From assembly GCA_039566865.1 (NCBI GenBank), contig CM076947.1, positions 6,331,501-6,395,500 on the forward strand: a stretch of DNA of 64,000 nucleotides, written 5' to 3'. Position 1 is the stretch's first letter. Every line of letters starts with the position of its first letter. Made by a program: the position numbers and the translations under genes. The notes beneath the pieces are model-generated. The model was given only the letters and a program-made list of their open reading frames with translations, was not told the DNA's origin and did not search any database. Below, one piece after another: positions 54,785-64,000 of this stretch. The stretch comes from Aurelia coerulea. Lineage: Eukaryota; Cnidaria; Scyphozoa; Semaeostomeae; Ulmaridae.

Positions 54785-55175
54785 TAATGCTGAGCAATGG
54801 AAAACTTGTTTATTTTTTCTAGGAATCCGAAGGGTACAGCAAAACTGTTTAATTCTTTGCCCGAACATATAAGAAACTGTTGCATCTATAATAAATTCCT
54901 GACATTATCTAAAGACTTTTTAAAAATAAAATTGTTACATAAATTTTACATAAGTTTTTGATGATGTACAATGTAATAAGTTAGTGTAAGAGTTTATTAT
55001 TTTTTTATTTATCTATTATTTATTTATTATTATTTATTTTAATGTATTATGGACAACCTTAATTTATTCAGGACAATCAATACTTTTAATTAAAGACAAT
55101 GTTTTAGGTAGCATTTAACAGAGAATAGCCATGTCATGTAGATCTATTAACATCCATTATTATTATTATTATTAA
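54785..55175 (+). mobile_element. CR1-like LINE 3' end with ATT-microsatellite tail
   Basis: The plus strand reads RNPKGTAKLFNSLPEHIRNC and FLTLSKDFLKIKLL, the C-terminal ending of many LINE RT proteins, then AT-rich 3' UTR and (ATT)n at 55153-55175, a CR1/L2-style tail. Heavily truncated at the 5' side. Confidence 0.6.
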
Positions 55176-55204
55176 ATCATCACTGTCACTTTCAATAAAC
55201 ATAC

Positions 55205-55671
55205 CAGCAAGACAACTAAATTCCCCAATTTACTCTTAATTTCTTTCAGCTTTTCTTTAGAAAATCCCTCCTTATCACAAGGGGTCCTTGGATCATATGT
55301 AATTTGATCCTTGTAAGGACCTCTTGTCTTCTTTTTAAGTTCTTTTGAATCTGCCCTTAACTTAGAGGTATTGCTTCTCTTTTCTCTGCTCTTGAAGGTT
55401 TGCTTTTGCATCAATGTAGAAGCTTTAGCTATTTTTATTTCTGTGATTGGAAGGGGATTTGTTGCTTTGGTGTGTCTTTTCTTCCAGTAGCAAAGTTCTT
55501 CGGTTAGGGCTTTGTCACTTGGATACAGGCAATCGTGAAGTGAATACATATCAGCTGCTATGTGTTTGCAGGCACCGTCCTGACCACCAGGACACATACA
55601 ATAAGCAAAGAATATGGACCCTGTGGTTGGTGACCATTGCTTTGAAGCCTCTCGAGTTCCTTTAACTATAA
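55205..55671 (-). CDS. SWIM zinc-finger exon of a SAP-SWIM gene
   Basis: The exon follows a TTTATAG acceptor at about 55672. It shows AYCMCPGGQDGACKHIAADMY, that is C-x-C-xn-C-x-H of a SWIM zinc finger, then CYWKKRHTKATNPLPI and a Lys-rich part (KELKKKTRGPYKDQI), and a GTATGT donor at about 55203. In anthozoans I recall SWIM fingers in genes that begin with a SAP domain and end in a YqaJ-like nuclease. The SAP-like exon lies next to it at 56477-56679, but the nuclease part is not visible in the window. Confidence 0.6.
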
Positions 55672-55757
55672 ACCACAGTCAATAAAATTGTGCTCCTGTC
55701 CTAGTCTTAGGGTTCATTGTTGGTTTCACTTTTCAAACAAAAATGAAGTGATCTTAA

Positions 55758-56473
55758 CCCTATTCCACCTGGGCTCTTTTGATTCACTCCTCACCTGGAG
55801 GGGGGCCATTATGGCCCCCATAATTATTTCCAAAACCAATAGAGCAATGAAATTGTAACTTTGTACACAGTATCAACAATCTTTTGTGATTCTGAAAGTT
55901 TAATTAGTCACGTGACTTGTTGCTAGGAAGCTAGATATGTTGTGGCCAGTCTGCAATAAGCTTATGTATGGAAACTAAAATAATGTCCTATATTCTAGAG
56001 AAAACAATGTTTGTTCTTATAAACTGTTAAAAATCTTGTACAACATCATATTTTCTCGCAAAATAATACATTAATTTTTAATTTTTTACGCACCTTTTCG
56101 AACAATGACGTCATAAATATATGTGACGTCATATGTCTAAAAACTCTAAAAATAAATGAAAATTAACAAACTATATATCATATGAAAGCCCTCAATGAGA
56201 ACAATTCAATGACACTAATTAAAGCAATATCAAACAAGGATTGACTAAAATATAAGCAATTTAGTGTTTTCTTTTGTGACATCTCTCCATACAAGGGCAT
56301 TCAGTGGTCACTGACTCATATAATTAAAACGAAATTTGTAGAATCTTGTAGAGCATTAAATGTTAGGAAAAGTCAGTTGGTACCAGCATTCTGTCTCATA
56401 TCGTCAAAGAGCTGTATATCAATGTTTGGTTGGGGGGGCCATAATGGCCCCCCCCCCCCCAGGTGGAATAGGG
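55758..56473. mobile_element. piggyBac MITE
   Basis: 716 bp between two TTAA sites (55754-55757 and 56474-56477). Ends CCCTATTCCACCTGG perfectly inverted over 15 bp. A subterminal palindrome GGGGGCCATTATGGCCCCC occurs near both ends, a usual piggyBac arrangement. No transposase. Confidence 0.85.
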
Positions 56474-56476
56474 TTA

Positions 56477-56679
56477 AATTCCGTTAACCCATCTGTTATG
56501 GCCGCTTCTGCAAGCTTCAAAAGTTCCATCTTCTTGCTACTACAAACAGTAACCCCCTTTGATATAAGGAACATTCGCGACTCATAAACGCTGTAGTCCT
56601 TAAGATCTTTCACCGCGATACTACCCGATCTATTCGACACAATTTCAGAGCACGCTGCTTTCACTTCTGAGTTTGCCAT
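56477..56679 (-). CDS. SAP-like N-terminal exon, interrupted by the piggyBac MITE
   Basis: ATG at 56679 (MANSEVKAACSEIV). LKDYSVYESRMFLISKGV and KKMELLKLAEAAI fit a SAP domain (DNA-binding helix-turn-helix). The frame runs into the MITE after LTEFN. On the other side (below 55754) the sequence is AAGATCACTTC... without an evident donor, so whether the MITE broke an exon or an intron is open. Same orientation as the SWIM exon. Confidence 0.55.
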
Positions 56680-57588
56680 TGCTTCTCACTGTTGTTATGC
56701 CAAAAGCGAGTGAAGGTTGTCCTAACTTTTTCTCAGCCAATCAAATAGCGGAATTCATAACCACGTGATACAATGATTCGCCCGGGAACTTTAAATAAGA
56801 AAAGGTGGATTAGCCAGTTTGAGCATTGTTTTATAGTTGAAGTGATTGCAAGTGAATGCAAGTGTTCTGACAAGTGAGCTGACAGACTAGCCCTGAGCAG
56901 ATTTGAATGGACCTGTTCTGATTGCCAGAAGGAGCCAACTTGTTCCAGCAGCCCGATCATGCCACTTACATAAAGAGAAATGTGATTGCACCTTTATGAA
57001 CTTGACTCAAGACCAGACTGGCCCAACAAAGGGGACTGAGATATCTGCAATGGATGCACCTTAAAAATGACTATATAAGATTATGGAAATAAATCTTCCT
57101 GCATATTTTAGGTCGCAGTCTGCAATTCTCCTTGTAATTGTTCAGAAGATCTCAGCCAAACCTAGAAAGTTGGCCTGTTTTACTAGGCAAGCCCAGCCAA
57201 CCCAATTTAATCACTGTTTGCTGGGGATGAGAACCTGAGTGGCAATTTCACTCTTTCCAAAATGCGTACACAATTTTTGAGAAACAAAAATAATTTTCAT
57301 GGATTTATGGTTGATATTCTTGAAAAATAAGAAGACTTTTGGCCTAAGGTGTACACAATTTTTGGGAGTGAAATGCCCCTCAGGAGGTTCAGCAATTTTT
57401 TTGAATAGAGAATCCTCATCCAAATCATTCCAGCACGTCCCTGGAAGTAAAAATAAAAGTTTCTTGTAAGCAATAGATATTCATATATGAAGAATCCAGC
57501 CGATATTCATTCATTGTTCAGGAAATGTGATAAGAAGATCCCCAACAGCAAAGTGTGTCCCATCTGTGATGAAGTTATGCGAGGCAGA
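56680..57588. other. No gene recognised
   Basis: Upstream region of the SAP-like exon, possibly its promoter. At 57490-57588 a plus frame has KCDKKIPNSKVCPICDEVM with two cysteine pairs, which might belong to the next entry. No firm gene. Confidence 0.35.
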
Positions 57589-57774
57589 TCAACATTCTGA
57601 CAAAGAAATCCAATGAAGCGTGCTTGAGCATTGACAGCGACAACGACAAAGATGATTCTGACAAAGGCGACTGCGATGACGATGATGAAGAAGGCATCAG
57701 CAATAATGAAGATGAAACGAACTGGCGCAGCGTTGATGAAATCGGTAACATGTACATCAAAATGGCTTCAAGAT
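57589..57774 (+). CDS. Possible acidic exon
   Basis: After a GCGAGGCAG acceptor-like site the plus frame reads ILTKKSNEACLSIDSD, then a Asp/Glu-rich run, then NWRSVDEIGNMYIKMASR and a stop at 57772-57774. The acidic composition suggests a nuclear protein tail, but no family is recognised and other parts of the gene are unclear. Confidence 0.3.
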
Positions 57775-58214
57775 AACATCAGCTCCAAGTAAATAGGTGT
57801 TTTATGCAAAACATACATTGACTTCCAGTTGTGAACTAATCTTCGACTTTGTCCTGTACATGTCTCCATCATCTGTCCAGTCTGTACTGTGTGTCATTAG
57901 GCATAGGCTGTTAGGGAAACCCTCACTTCGTAACTTTGATTTCGGAGGAACCACGGCAGATATCAAAAATCTATCTCGTAAGATTCGAGAAAAACTCCTG
58001 TTCATTACAAAAACTTATCAAATTCGCTGAAAAAGGGCTGCATCATGCCCTTTGGAAGGATGGTGGTTTTTGGCATTTTCCCACAGCTCTGTTTGTCTAC
58101 TTTTCCAAAAAGACGCTGACACCCGCATTTTCCATTGTCATTTCTAGCGATCTGATTGGCCGAAGCGGATTATAACAAATTGGCATAAATTGGATCGATG
58201 ACATAAACAAACCA

Positions 58215-59106
58215 TTGGTTAAGATACAGTCAGCCACATCATCAACGTTTGTTGACATAGGGAACGCTTTCTATGGGAACGATGATTTGATGACAAATAA
58301 AATGAATTCGAAATGCTATGTTAGCAGGATATCAATTAGGCAGGTACAAACCAGGGATGCCGTACGACCAAAAAAAGTAAAACAAGCCAATCAAGGAATG
58401 GACATTTTAAAGTTTGTGGCAGCAAGGGAATCGGAGCAAGAAAATAACAACTTGCTCCCAATCCTAACAACATGGTTTAGACAAAACCCACGATTGACAG
58501 AGCAAGCAGCTGATGCAGTTGGCATTCAAATGCTCAAGAAGCCATCTGCTGAAGAAATGGCAGACGTACGGGCTTTTGGAAGGTTCTCCTACTCCGAGCT
58601 GCGCATGATGCGCACTTTTTTAAATAAAAATGCTGCAGTGCCCTGGCATCAGAAAGGCAGGTAGGGCGAGTGGAAGAAGAAAGAGTTCACCGCTGAGTTA
58701 CCATAAAATTGAAAGAGGATTTATGATGCCCAATCAGTCTGCAAGCAATGAAGAGATGCAAAAGCAGCCCTTCGCCAAAGTAAAATTCCTAAAAGCCTTT
58801 TTAGACGAAATTATAATGAAAGTAGAGGAAGAAGGGAACCAGTTTCATGATCCAGAGTTTCATGGGAAGTACTTCTTTTTATTTCAGTCCGATAGGGGAA
58901 GCAGTACAAAGAAATTTGATGTGCTAATTGTGAATGAGGTAGCGAAGAGAGGCCAGACTGTGGACTGTGTTCACGTCTACTGCGTGTTTCATGGCTCCAA
59001 CAGCGCAGAAAACATGTGGAAAGTCTACATGTCATTTGTGCCACAGATCAAGTTGCTTGCCATGCCGGACACAATGATAAATTGCCCCAATTCAGCACTT
59101 TCCTGA
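58215..59106 (+). CDS. Unrecognised two-part gene
   Basis: The frame 58215-58664 (LLPILTTWFRQNPRLTEQ, FGRFSYSELRMMRTFLNK) probably ends at a CAG|GTAGGG donor near 58660. The frame 58690-59106 continues with FLKAFLDEIIMK, GKYFFLFQSDRGSSTKKFDV and HVYCVFHGSNSAENMWKVY. The segment FLFQSDRGSSTKK..N reminds me of a GDKGGxSTK motif in repetitive cnidarian/fish genes of unknown function. Start and intermediate splice sites are not certain. Confidence 0.35.
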
Positions 59107-60137
59107 GAAGTTTGCCACCAACTGGTTTTACATAAAAAATCGAGGTTGCTTTTCATGCCAATGATAAATTATATCCAGCTGCTGCTGTTTGCCTCAAATG
59201 ACTGTGCTTACCAGTCTGCCATAAATCATTGCAGAATTCAAGTTTTACATGGATCAAGATGTTTCTTACAGGGCTGAGGGGCTCAGCTTGATGTGATAGA
59301 GAGTTTTTTCATAAAATTTATAATGTCAGTTTTGTTAACATTTGTACTTGTTATTTTGGAAGCATGAGCATCATAATAAAAATTCAAAAGCTCCTCTACT
59401 GACGCTGAGTAGCATTTGTTTTCTTTTTAGGAAAAAATCAAATATGTGTAATTCTGAAGGAGATTCTGCAGGATAGAAACCGCTGTTTTCAAAACAGTTT
59501 GTTTAGTTTTTCATTAAAACTTACAGAAATTTCTTATTTTTCAAAGAATTTCTCAAAAATATTAGCCTAAGGGCTCCTTTGAAAGATGGTACCTATTTTT
59601 CAGGTTCATTCTGCATATGTGCTCCATGTAAAGGGTTTGAGTGACTGAAAAACTCAACACAGCCATTGTACTCAATCTTAAAGTCCTTTCCATTGCTTTT
59701 TGCCCTCTTTTGGAAATCGTAAAGTATCAATTCCATATTTGGTGCTTGAATAACAACCATAAAATATGAAAAGTTGGCACCCAAAAAACACCCATCTCTC
59801 CTCCAGAGAAATATTTTGATGGTATTTACCCCCAGTGTTTGATCTGCAGCCATGTTTGCTCCCTTTGTCACAAACAGGATTTTTCTCTACATCACAGCGG
59901 AAGAAAAGTTGAAATCTTAGTCTGGCCTGCCTGAAGATCTTGCCTTCTGAGAGCTTTTTGAAATGGGTTCAAAAATAATTAAAGGTAATGAAAGATACCT
60001 CAACTCTATGCCAGTCAACCTGTTGATGATTTGGAAAAGAAACATGGCATAAGGAGGCTACAATTTGTCCAGTTGTAGAAAGGTGGCTTTGTTTGATGTG
60101 TCTAGACAAAAGCTCTTTATTAAATTTTGCGATAAAC
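59107..60137. other. No gene recognised
   Basis: The minus frame 59593-59871 (MTKGANMAADQTLGV..) is open and moderately normal in composition but has no motif. Otherwise AT-rich. Confidence 0.3.
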
Positions 60138-60300
60138 ATTCATTCCTCGACGTTACTAAAACACGGAACAAGCGGAACAAGGCAGTAACAAGCGGAACGA
60201 GTGCGGAACAAGCCAGTAACAAGCGGAACAGGTCAGTAACAAGTGGAACAAGCGAGGAACAACCCAGTAACAAGCCGAACAAGCAAGGAACATCTGTCTC
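60138..60300. repeat. GGAACAAGC/CAGTAACAAGC tandem repeats
   Basis: About ten imperfect units such as AACAAGCGGAACAAG and CCAGTAACAAGC. A similar cluster occurs at 35066-35150. Confidence 0.7.
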
Positions 60301-60820
60301 TATCCCAAGGGAAGTTCGAAATATGTTGAAATGAAAGAGTAGCGCGCGGCATTAGATAATAAGTCAAGAAGATAATAGGGTAAAGAGCAGAAAAAAGGCG
60401 CCACATGTCCCAAAGGAGTCCAAAGTCGTTGCAAGGGAACATGAATAAGGAAGCAAAGGTGTGGCTCTTCTTCCTTCTGCTCCTTATTGTTGCCGCAACC
60501 TTCTCGTCATTCTTATTAATCCTTTCGGCTTTCTTTCCCATTCATCTTTTCCCATTGTCTGTGCACTTGGATATTTCGAAACAAAGCTGTTTGAAGTTTT
60601 GAATAGTTTTATACAGGAAACAAATGAATAAAGACAATTTATTTAGTTTCTTAAATCTGAAATTATGGAGGTCGATTTTCCCAGTACTTTTTTGAAAATT
60701 TTGGATACGGGTCTGCCGCGAGCATATTCGATTCTTACGAAAATGGTATCCTTGGCTAAACCAATAATTTGGTCAACTTTGATACCCTTTGTATTTATTC
60801 TTTAGCATTGCTCCCTTCAA
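60301..60820. other. No gene recognised
   Basis: A 65-codon plus frame (60405-60602) has a hydrophobic stretch (VWLFFLLLLIVAATFSSFLL) that would be a membrane segment if translated, but there is no support for expression. Confidence 0.25.
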
Positions 60821-60913
60821 ATCAATCTATCTATCTATCTATCTATCTATCAATCAATCAATCAATCAATCAGTCAGTCAGTCAGTCAGTCAGTCAGTCA
60901 GTCAGTCAGTCAA
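60821..60913. repeat. Compound tetranucleotide microsatellite
   Basis: (ATCT)n then (ATCA)n then (GTCA)n in direct succession. Confidence 0.95.
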
Positions 60914-61070
60914 GTAGCAGCAAAATTTTTATACGTTGCAACGATAGCGGATAGAATAGTAGCCTGCCTGCAGACTTTGGTTACTGGGGAGGAAAGAGGA
61001 ACTACTTCTAGTTTCTCACTCCTTTCTCTCCTCTCCTCCTCAGTGATCAAAGTCTGTGTGCAGGTTAATA

Positions 61071-61245
61071 GAATAGACGATTACCAAAAAGATGGCATTG
61101 GGAGGCATTTGACCAAAATGCATTGCGTTTGCGTGCTATAATGCAATCAACCGTGACCGTGATTCTATAGAAATTCATTCATCAAATGTAATGCATCTTG
61201 GTCAAATGGCCCTCGATGCCCTCTTTTCCGGAATCGTCTATTGGT
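61071..61245. mobile_element. Small MITE
   Basis: About 175 bp. Inverted arms of about 57 bp start TAGACGATT and share GCATTTGACCAAAATGCATT-like sequence with a few mismatches. No target duplication could be defined. Confidence 0.6.
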
Positions 61246-61814
61246 ATTTATTGTAGATATTCATGAGCATTCTGGACGGTTGGGTCGGCCCTGGGTGGCT
61301 CTTAGTGAACCTCAATGCCAATGCCTTGAATTATTTTCCTAATACTGTGAACAAAACATACGCAAATTCAAAGTATCTCGGCCTCGAAAGGCGTTTTGAT
61401 GAGACAGAAGATAAAATAACAAATATTGAAAAAAATGATACTGAGAAATAATACTGATATAAACAAAAGATAACAAGGGAGGGTAATTCCAACCCCACCC
61501 CCAAGGGCCCACAGCAAATTGTTACTAGTGTTGTCAAGTTGCTGTAGGGTTAAATCATTAAAACATGCATATGGCTCAAGAGTTCTTATCAAAATGTGAG
61601 TAATTCTTGAAAAACCTACAGAATTCTTGGAAATTTTTGTCATAATAATGTAGCCTCATAATTCAGATAAACTTTCACTGACACAGGAAGCCTCAGCAAT
61701 TTATGATCTCTTTCAATCAAATTTTTTTTACTTTCCAATCCAATAAGCAAATCTGTTGTGAAATGTTCTGTTTTCTTTTTTTTTGTTAATTCAGGCTTCA
61801 CATGGTTAATTCTG
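61246..61814. other. No gene recognised
   Basis: Short frames only. Confidence 0.3.
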
Positions 61815-61822
61815 GAACAATC

Positions 61823-61985
61823 CAGTGGCGGACACCTGGGGGGAAGGGGCCAGGGGGTGCGATGGCCCCCCGATGTTGGCTAGGACAAAGATCTTTTTTT
61901 CAAAACAAATAGAAACAAACAATGCTTTTTAGCCGAAACAATAGCTTTGCCCCCCCCCCAATATTTGGCAAAGTGTCTGCCACTG
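61823..61985. mobile_element. hAT-like MITE with 8-bp duplication
   Basis: 163 bp. Ends CAGTGGCGGACAC and CAGTGGCAGACAC. Perfect direct repeat GAACAATC at 61815-61822 and 61986-61993. The interior is G/C-run rich, and there is no coding. Confidence 0.85.
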
Positions 61986-62137
61986 GAACAATCAACCATT
62001 TCAATGAATTTGAGTGGACAAAGACATCTGCTCAATATTTTGTGGAGTTGTGTTTGAAACTTCAAACCTACAACTTTTGAATTAACTCATAGATGGTTCC
62101 TTTTCCAATTCAATTGGCCTTAATTTATTTTACAGCA

Positions 62138-62589
62138 ACCAAAGTCCAATTCCTGGATGAGGTGGATTTTCCATCAGCATTTTCAACAGGATTGTAGCCA
62201 GCAAAGAGAGCCCCCCCCCTGCCACTCAGCATTTTAAGAATTACAATGATTACATTTCCTTGATTGATGATGATGAAGAAGAGGATCCAATTTTCTTGGC
62301 AACTCCTCAAGCCAGTATCGCTGAGTCCACAGCTGGTCAGAGTGTGGTATCAGGAAGTAGTAGTAGCAAAAATGCACAAATGTTCATACAATATTTTATT
62401 TCAGCCAATTTGAACTTCCAGGATGATGAAGACAAGCAGCGTATAGTAGTCAGCAGGAAATGTATACACAATACAATACAGAAAACGCGTATAGATCCTT
62501 CGATCTCACCGTCTGAACTCTTAGTTATAGTGGATGGTCTTAGAGGTCTTAGGGTCCTGTTTTTGCAACATGCCCAAATAGATATTTGA
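62138..62589 (+). CDS. Possible exon of unknown gene
   Basis: After a TTTATTTTACAG acceptor at 62137 the sequence reads on +. The best open frame (from 62260) gives IDDDEEEDPIFLATPQASIAE, a Ser-rich stretch and MFIQYFISANLNFQDD. It ends at a stop at 62587-62589. Family not recognised. The frame across 62138-62260 contains a stop in at least one reading, so the boundaries are uncertain. Confidence 0.3.
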
Positions 62590-62703
62590 TTTAACTAATT
62601 CATCTGAAACTGGTGTTTGTTGGATTATGACAAATTTTACGTTTTCCTTGCACTCCATAATCTTGTTGATATGAAGTTGGCCATATGTGCACAGCTTTTT
62701 TAT

Positions 62704-63092
62704 CCCTTTAATGGGCAGAGTTGCCATATGGCAACTAAATATTACCTTGCCGTTCCAAGTTGCTAGTCTGACTTTTATTGCTGATAGGTGCAGCCTCGCT
62801 TTAAAATAAAATGTGCTCTATCCAATTCAATCGGCTTCACTGGATTCGTAGCGGTTGGATGATCAGAAATTTTGAAGTGAAAAGGTGAGGTTTTTGCATC
62901 CTTTGAGCTTTAATCTTTGGAAGTCACAGTAGAAAGGTGAACAAATTGTTAAGAGGGGATACTGGGAATATTTGTTTGATAAAAGGTTAAAGTTAATCAT
63001 GCTTATCTTAGTTTCCGTGGACATAGGCCCTTCTTTTTGTTTTTGATCCTCCATTTATTTAGTTGCCATATGGCAACTATGCCCTATAAGGG
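62704..63092. mobile_element. piggyBac-like MITE
   Basis: Inverted ends begin CCCTT, then GGGCA, and share GTTGCCATATGGCAACTAAAT, itself a palindrome, on both sides. Flanks TTAT and TCAA are close to but not TTAA, so the target duplication has decayed or the family differs. It lies 330 bp from a piggyBac transposase exon. Confidence 0.5.
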
Positions 63093-63418
63093 TCAACAAA
63101 TAATGTAAACATGCAACAGGGCCAAAGTTGAAAACCAAGTTATCTACTGCATTTGTGTGAGTACCTGAAGTTAAAACATCATGATAACATTATCAGGGGT
63201 TGCTAGGGGGTTTTGCTTGGGGTTGGATTTGGGTTTGGTTGGGTGTGGTCATATTCATCTGGTAAACATTGGTGTATGAATGGAGTTGAAATCGTTGGGT
63301 GTTTGTAATTGCTTGAATCTTTGAGAAAGAAATATATGCCATTATTGTCCAGAATCTGCAATATCTTTATAATTTAGAAGATTTCATTAATTTCCTGTAT
63401 TTTTCCAGTTATTGAACA
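63093..63418. other. Upstream of the piggyBac exon
   Basis: No gene. A TTTTTCCAG acceptor-like site precedes the exon at 63408, and GGGTTTGG-like G/T repeats occur at 63205-63245. Confidence 0.3.
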
Positions 63419-64000
63419 ATGGAGCAGAGGAAGAAGATGAGGTATGATGTCGAAGAGGCTGTGTGTTTTGTGTTAGATCCAGGGTCTGACTCTGAATTAT
63501 CAGATCTAGAAAGTGGAGAGGATGATGATGAACTGGAACGCACATATATCGACAGAGATGTTCAAAAGAACAGAAACAGCTCGGATTCTGAGGATGAAGG
63601 TGGCACACATGAGGATAAGGAAGATAGCGATAGTAAAAGTGATGATGACTGCAACAACAAAACGTCAAAAAATGCACGAAAGACGACAAGCAACAAGGAA
63701 AAACGTATCTATCGTTGGCGCAATCGTGAGCCACCAGTTGTAAATGATACATTCTCTGGACAAGCTTTCAGCCTCCCACCACAAAATTTTCTTGAACTGA
63801 CACCCATGTGGTATTTTCAGCAGTTCTGGGATGAAGATATGATGGAAAACCTTGTGGAACAAACAAACCTCTACAGTGTACAGAAGACGGGCACTAGCGT
63901 GGAAACAACTGTGGATGAGATGGAGCAGCTGATCGGAATTCAAATGAAAATGGCAATTGTGAAGATGCCAACAGTTGCTAGTTACTGGGCAGCAGAGACA
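63419..64000 (+). CDS. piggyBac transposase, N-terminal part (runs off the window)
   Basis: The frame is open from the ATG at 63419 to the window edge, 194 codons. A first acidic, low-complexity region (DLESGEDDDELE, SDSKSDDDC) is followed by the start of the DDE_Tnp_1_7 domain: FLELTPMWYFQQFWDEDM, ENLVEQTNLYSVQKTG and EQLIGIQMKMAIVKMP, which match piggyBac-derived transposases (PGBD-like). Catalytic aspartates and the cysteine-rich C-terminal domain would lie beyond 64000. Whether the copy is an active transposon or a domesticated gene cannot be told here. Confidence 0.85.
   Translation, partial: MEQRKKMRYDVEEAVCFVLDPGSDSELSDLESGEDDDELERTYIDRDVQKNRNSSDSEDEGGTHEDKEDSDSKSDDDCNNKTSKNARKTTSNKEKRIYRWRNREPPVVNDTFSGQAFSLPPQNFLELTPMWYFQQFWDEDMMENLVEQTNLYSVQKTGTSVETTVDEMEQLIGIQMKMAIVKMPTVASYWAAET

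Noticed and set aside
63387..63752. 121-codon minus frame
   Set aside because: Antisense of the acidic start of the piggyBac transposase. Its Cys/His/Ser richness comes from complementing Asp/Glu codons.

Overview
The window looks like an animal nuclear genome, most likely an anthozoan cnidarian (coral or sea anemone). It is AT-rich, its genes have GT-AG introns, and it is crowded with transposable elements and with fragments of protein families that I know mainly from cnidarian repeat-rich gene models (DUF6589, a HEEADTR PIN-like domain, ENFHSVLR/RING, SAP-SWIM, and a HECT/G2E3-like N-terminal family). I see no bacterial-type operon, rRNA, functional tRNA or CRISPR. Species and family names rest on memory of motifs, because no search was run.

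Left part (1-17.4 kb). A decayed PIN-like exon and a damaged CR1/L2-type LINE are followed by the most interesting object, a 10.6 kb DNA transposon at 5076-15692. It has composite terminal inverted repeats and is flanked by a perfect 9-bp direct repeat. It carries two convergent genes: a two-exon RecQ-type helicase on + and a six-exon, about 1106-codon DUF6589 protein on -, whose exons I could join phase by phase. The DUF6589 protein is probably the transposase. The pairing resembles AcademH elements. The DUF6589 frame has one internal UGA followed by CUA. Its first intron holds a MULE-like element (9-bp target duplication), which in turn holds a small hAT-like MITE. The whole transposon lies in what looks like an intron of a minus-strand host-type gene, with exons at 16933-17399 and 4529-4880.

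Middle (17.4-33 kb). A BEL/Pao LTR retrotransposon at 17400-26447 (minus) has nearly identical 693/692-bp LTRs. Its gag contains about 36 copies of a 42-bp/14-residue repeat, and a single in-frame UAG stands directly before the protease motif. Right of it come a truncated unrecognised ORF, an hAT-like foldback MITE with a paralogous empty site, a LINE 3' end, a HECT/G2E3-like pseudogene split by a MITE, and a 2.3 kb MULE-like foldback element with roughly 600-bp arms.

Right part (33-64 kb). This is mostly repeats and relics. It includes a tRNA-derived SINE in a 274-bp tandem duplication, a 200-codon unknown ORF near a broken PIF1-like helicase, two mariner-like TA-flanked MITEs, an hAT-like element, and a decayed 5'-truncated Ty3/Gypsy element interrupted by a poly(A) LINE just after its RT catalytic aspartates. 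After these come SAP and SWIM exons of one gene separated by a TTAA-flanked piggyBac MITE, a few low-confidence exons, and the N-terminal 194 codons of a piggyBac transposase running off the right edge.

No housekeeping gene is recognisable. The genes that clearly work together are those inside mobile elements: helicase plus DUF6589 protein, gag plus pol, and ORF1 plus ORF2.
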